From Firmicutes bacterium UBA4882 (lineage in GTDB: Bacteria; Bacillota; UBA4882): 6,634 nucleotides of DNA. Each line of letters begins with the position of its first letter. Position 1 is the stretch's first letter. Below the pieces are notes generated by a model that did not search any database, was not told the origin of the DNA, and saw only the letters and a program-made list of their open reading frames with translations. A program made the position numbers and the translations under genes. Shown here piece after piece: positions 6,122 to 6,634 of this stretch. The stretch is taken from NCBI GenBank assembly GCA_002399265.1, contig DHDG01000060.1, positions 66,291 to 72,924 on the forward strand, written 5' to 3'.

Positions 6122-6634
6122 TTGAAAAAGCTCTATAGCGCTTTTGTGATAGTAGCCATATGCCTCTCGGTGCTGATGTATCCGGGGACATATGCGCGCC
6201 TTTACCATGGCTTAATCGACATATTCGTACTGTTGCGGCTCAGCAATTTTTCAAGCCGCGACTTACCTTTCACTGCCGTTGATCAAGCAAAGACGCCGGT
6301 TGTGTTCATATTTGACGATGGCTGGAGCTCGGTGTATTCGGATGCTTATCCGTTGATGAAGCGCTATGGATACAGGGGCAACATCGCCGTAATCCCAGGC
6401 ATGGTGCGCGAGCGGGAATACATGTCCTATAGTCAGCTTGCAGAACTATATATGGATGGCTGGGATATCTTGAATCATTCTTACTCCCATCTGGAAGACA
6501 TGTATTTTCGTTGCGACGAAATGCTTTCCGAATATCTGCACGCGCGGGAATGGCTGAATCGACATTTCTTCACCAGAGGCATAAACATGATCGTCACGCC
6601 CATGGGCGAGTGTAATCCGTATCTGATACCGCTG
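6122..6634 (+). CDS. Polysaccharide deacetylase (NodB fold), C-terminus beyond window
   Basis: The first 171 codons of a carbohydrate esterase family 4-like enzyme that removes acetyl groups from a polysaccharide; the reading frame is still open at the window end. From the TTG start the protein begins with two lysines and a hydrophobic segment (about 5-19), so it is exported and perhaps anchored. Motif 1 is VVFIFDDGW with D65 and D66 (catalytic base and metal ligand). Motif 2 is NHSYSH with H119 and H123 (metal ligands). Near the end, TPMGECNPY takes the place of the usual R-x-x-P-Y motif 3 and resembles the YPyG variant of atypical deacetylases. It follows the CotH gene by 17 bases and is probably the sixth cistron. 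The substrate could be the polymer made by the GT2 synthase or another wall glycan. The metal triad is complete, so activity is likely. Confidence 0.88.
   Translation, partial: MKKLYSAFVIVAICLSVLMYPGTYARLYHGLIDIFVLLRLSNFSSRDLPFTAVDQAKTPVVFIFDDGWSSVYSDAYPLMKRYGYRGNIAVIPGMVREREYMSYSQLAELYMDGWDILNHSYSHLEDMYFRCDEMLSEYLHAREWLNRHFFTRGINMIVTPMGECNPYLIPL

Overview
The window reads as one polysaccharide-synthesis operon from a Gram-positive, Firmicutes/Clostridia-like bacterium. This is inferred from strong GGAGG-type ribosome sites, roughly balanced base composition, UUG start use, secreted proteins with simple N-terminal membrane anchors and no outer-membrane export parts, and a CotH-family protein. 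The species cannot be named from the sequence. All six genes lie on the + strand, are tightly packed, and show no terminator between them.

Layout. Positions 1-80 hold a perfect 24-bp inverted repeat (5-28 / 33-56) and a shortened third copy (66-79), like the REP-type palindromes dispersed in clostridial genomes. A weak promoter candidate follows at 103-130. Then come: a membrane-anchored GH16 beta-glucanase (161-1012); a processive membrane glycosyltransferase of family GT2 overlapping it by 4 bases (1009-2373); a small stand-alone VTC (polyphosphate polymerase) domain protein (2442-3152); a DUF4956 membrane protein (3204-3878); a large secreted protein with lamin-tail, chitobiase-C-terminal-like and CotH kinase domains (3897-6104); and a NodB-type polysaccharide deacetylase starting at a TTG and cut by the window end (6122-6634 and beyond). 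An imperfect 30-base direct repeat spans the end of the VTC gene and the following gap.

Working model (inference). GT2 polymerises a beta-linked polysaccharide on the cytoplasmic face and moves it across the membrane. GH16 trims it outside and the deacetylase may modify it. The VTC protein, DUF4956 protein and CotH-like kinase form a phosphate-related module: a cytosolic NTP/polyphosphate enzyme, a membrane partner and an exported kinase-fold protein. VTC, DUF4956 and CotH genes are often neighbours in bacteria, but what they do together is, to my knowledge, not established. This is the part of the window most likely to hold an undescribed system.
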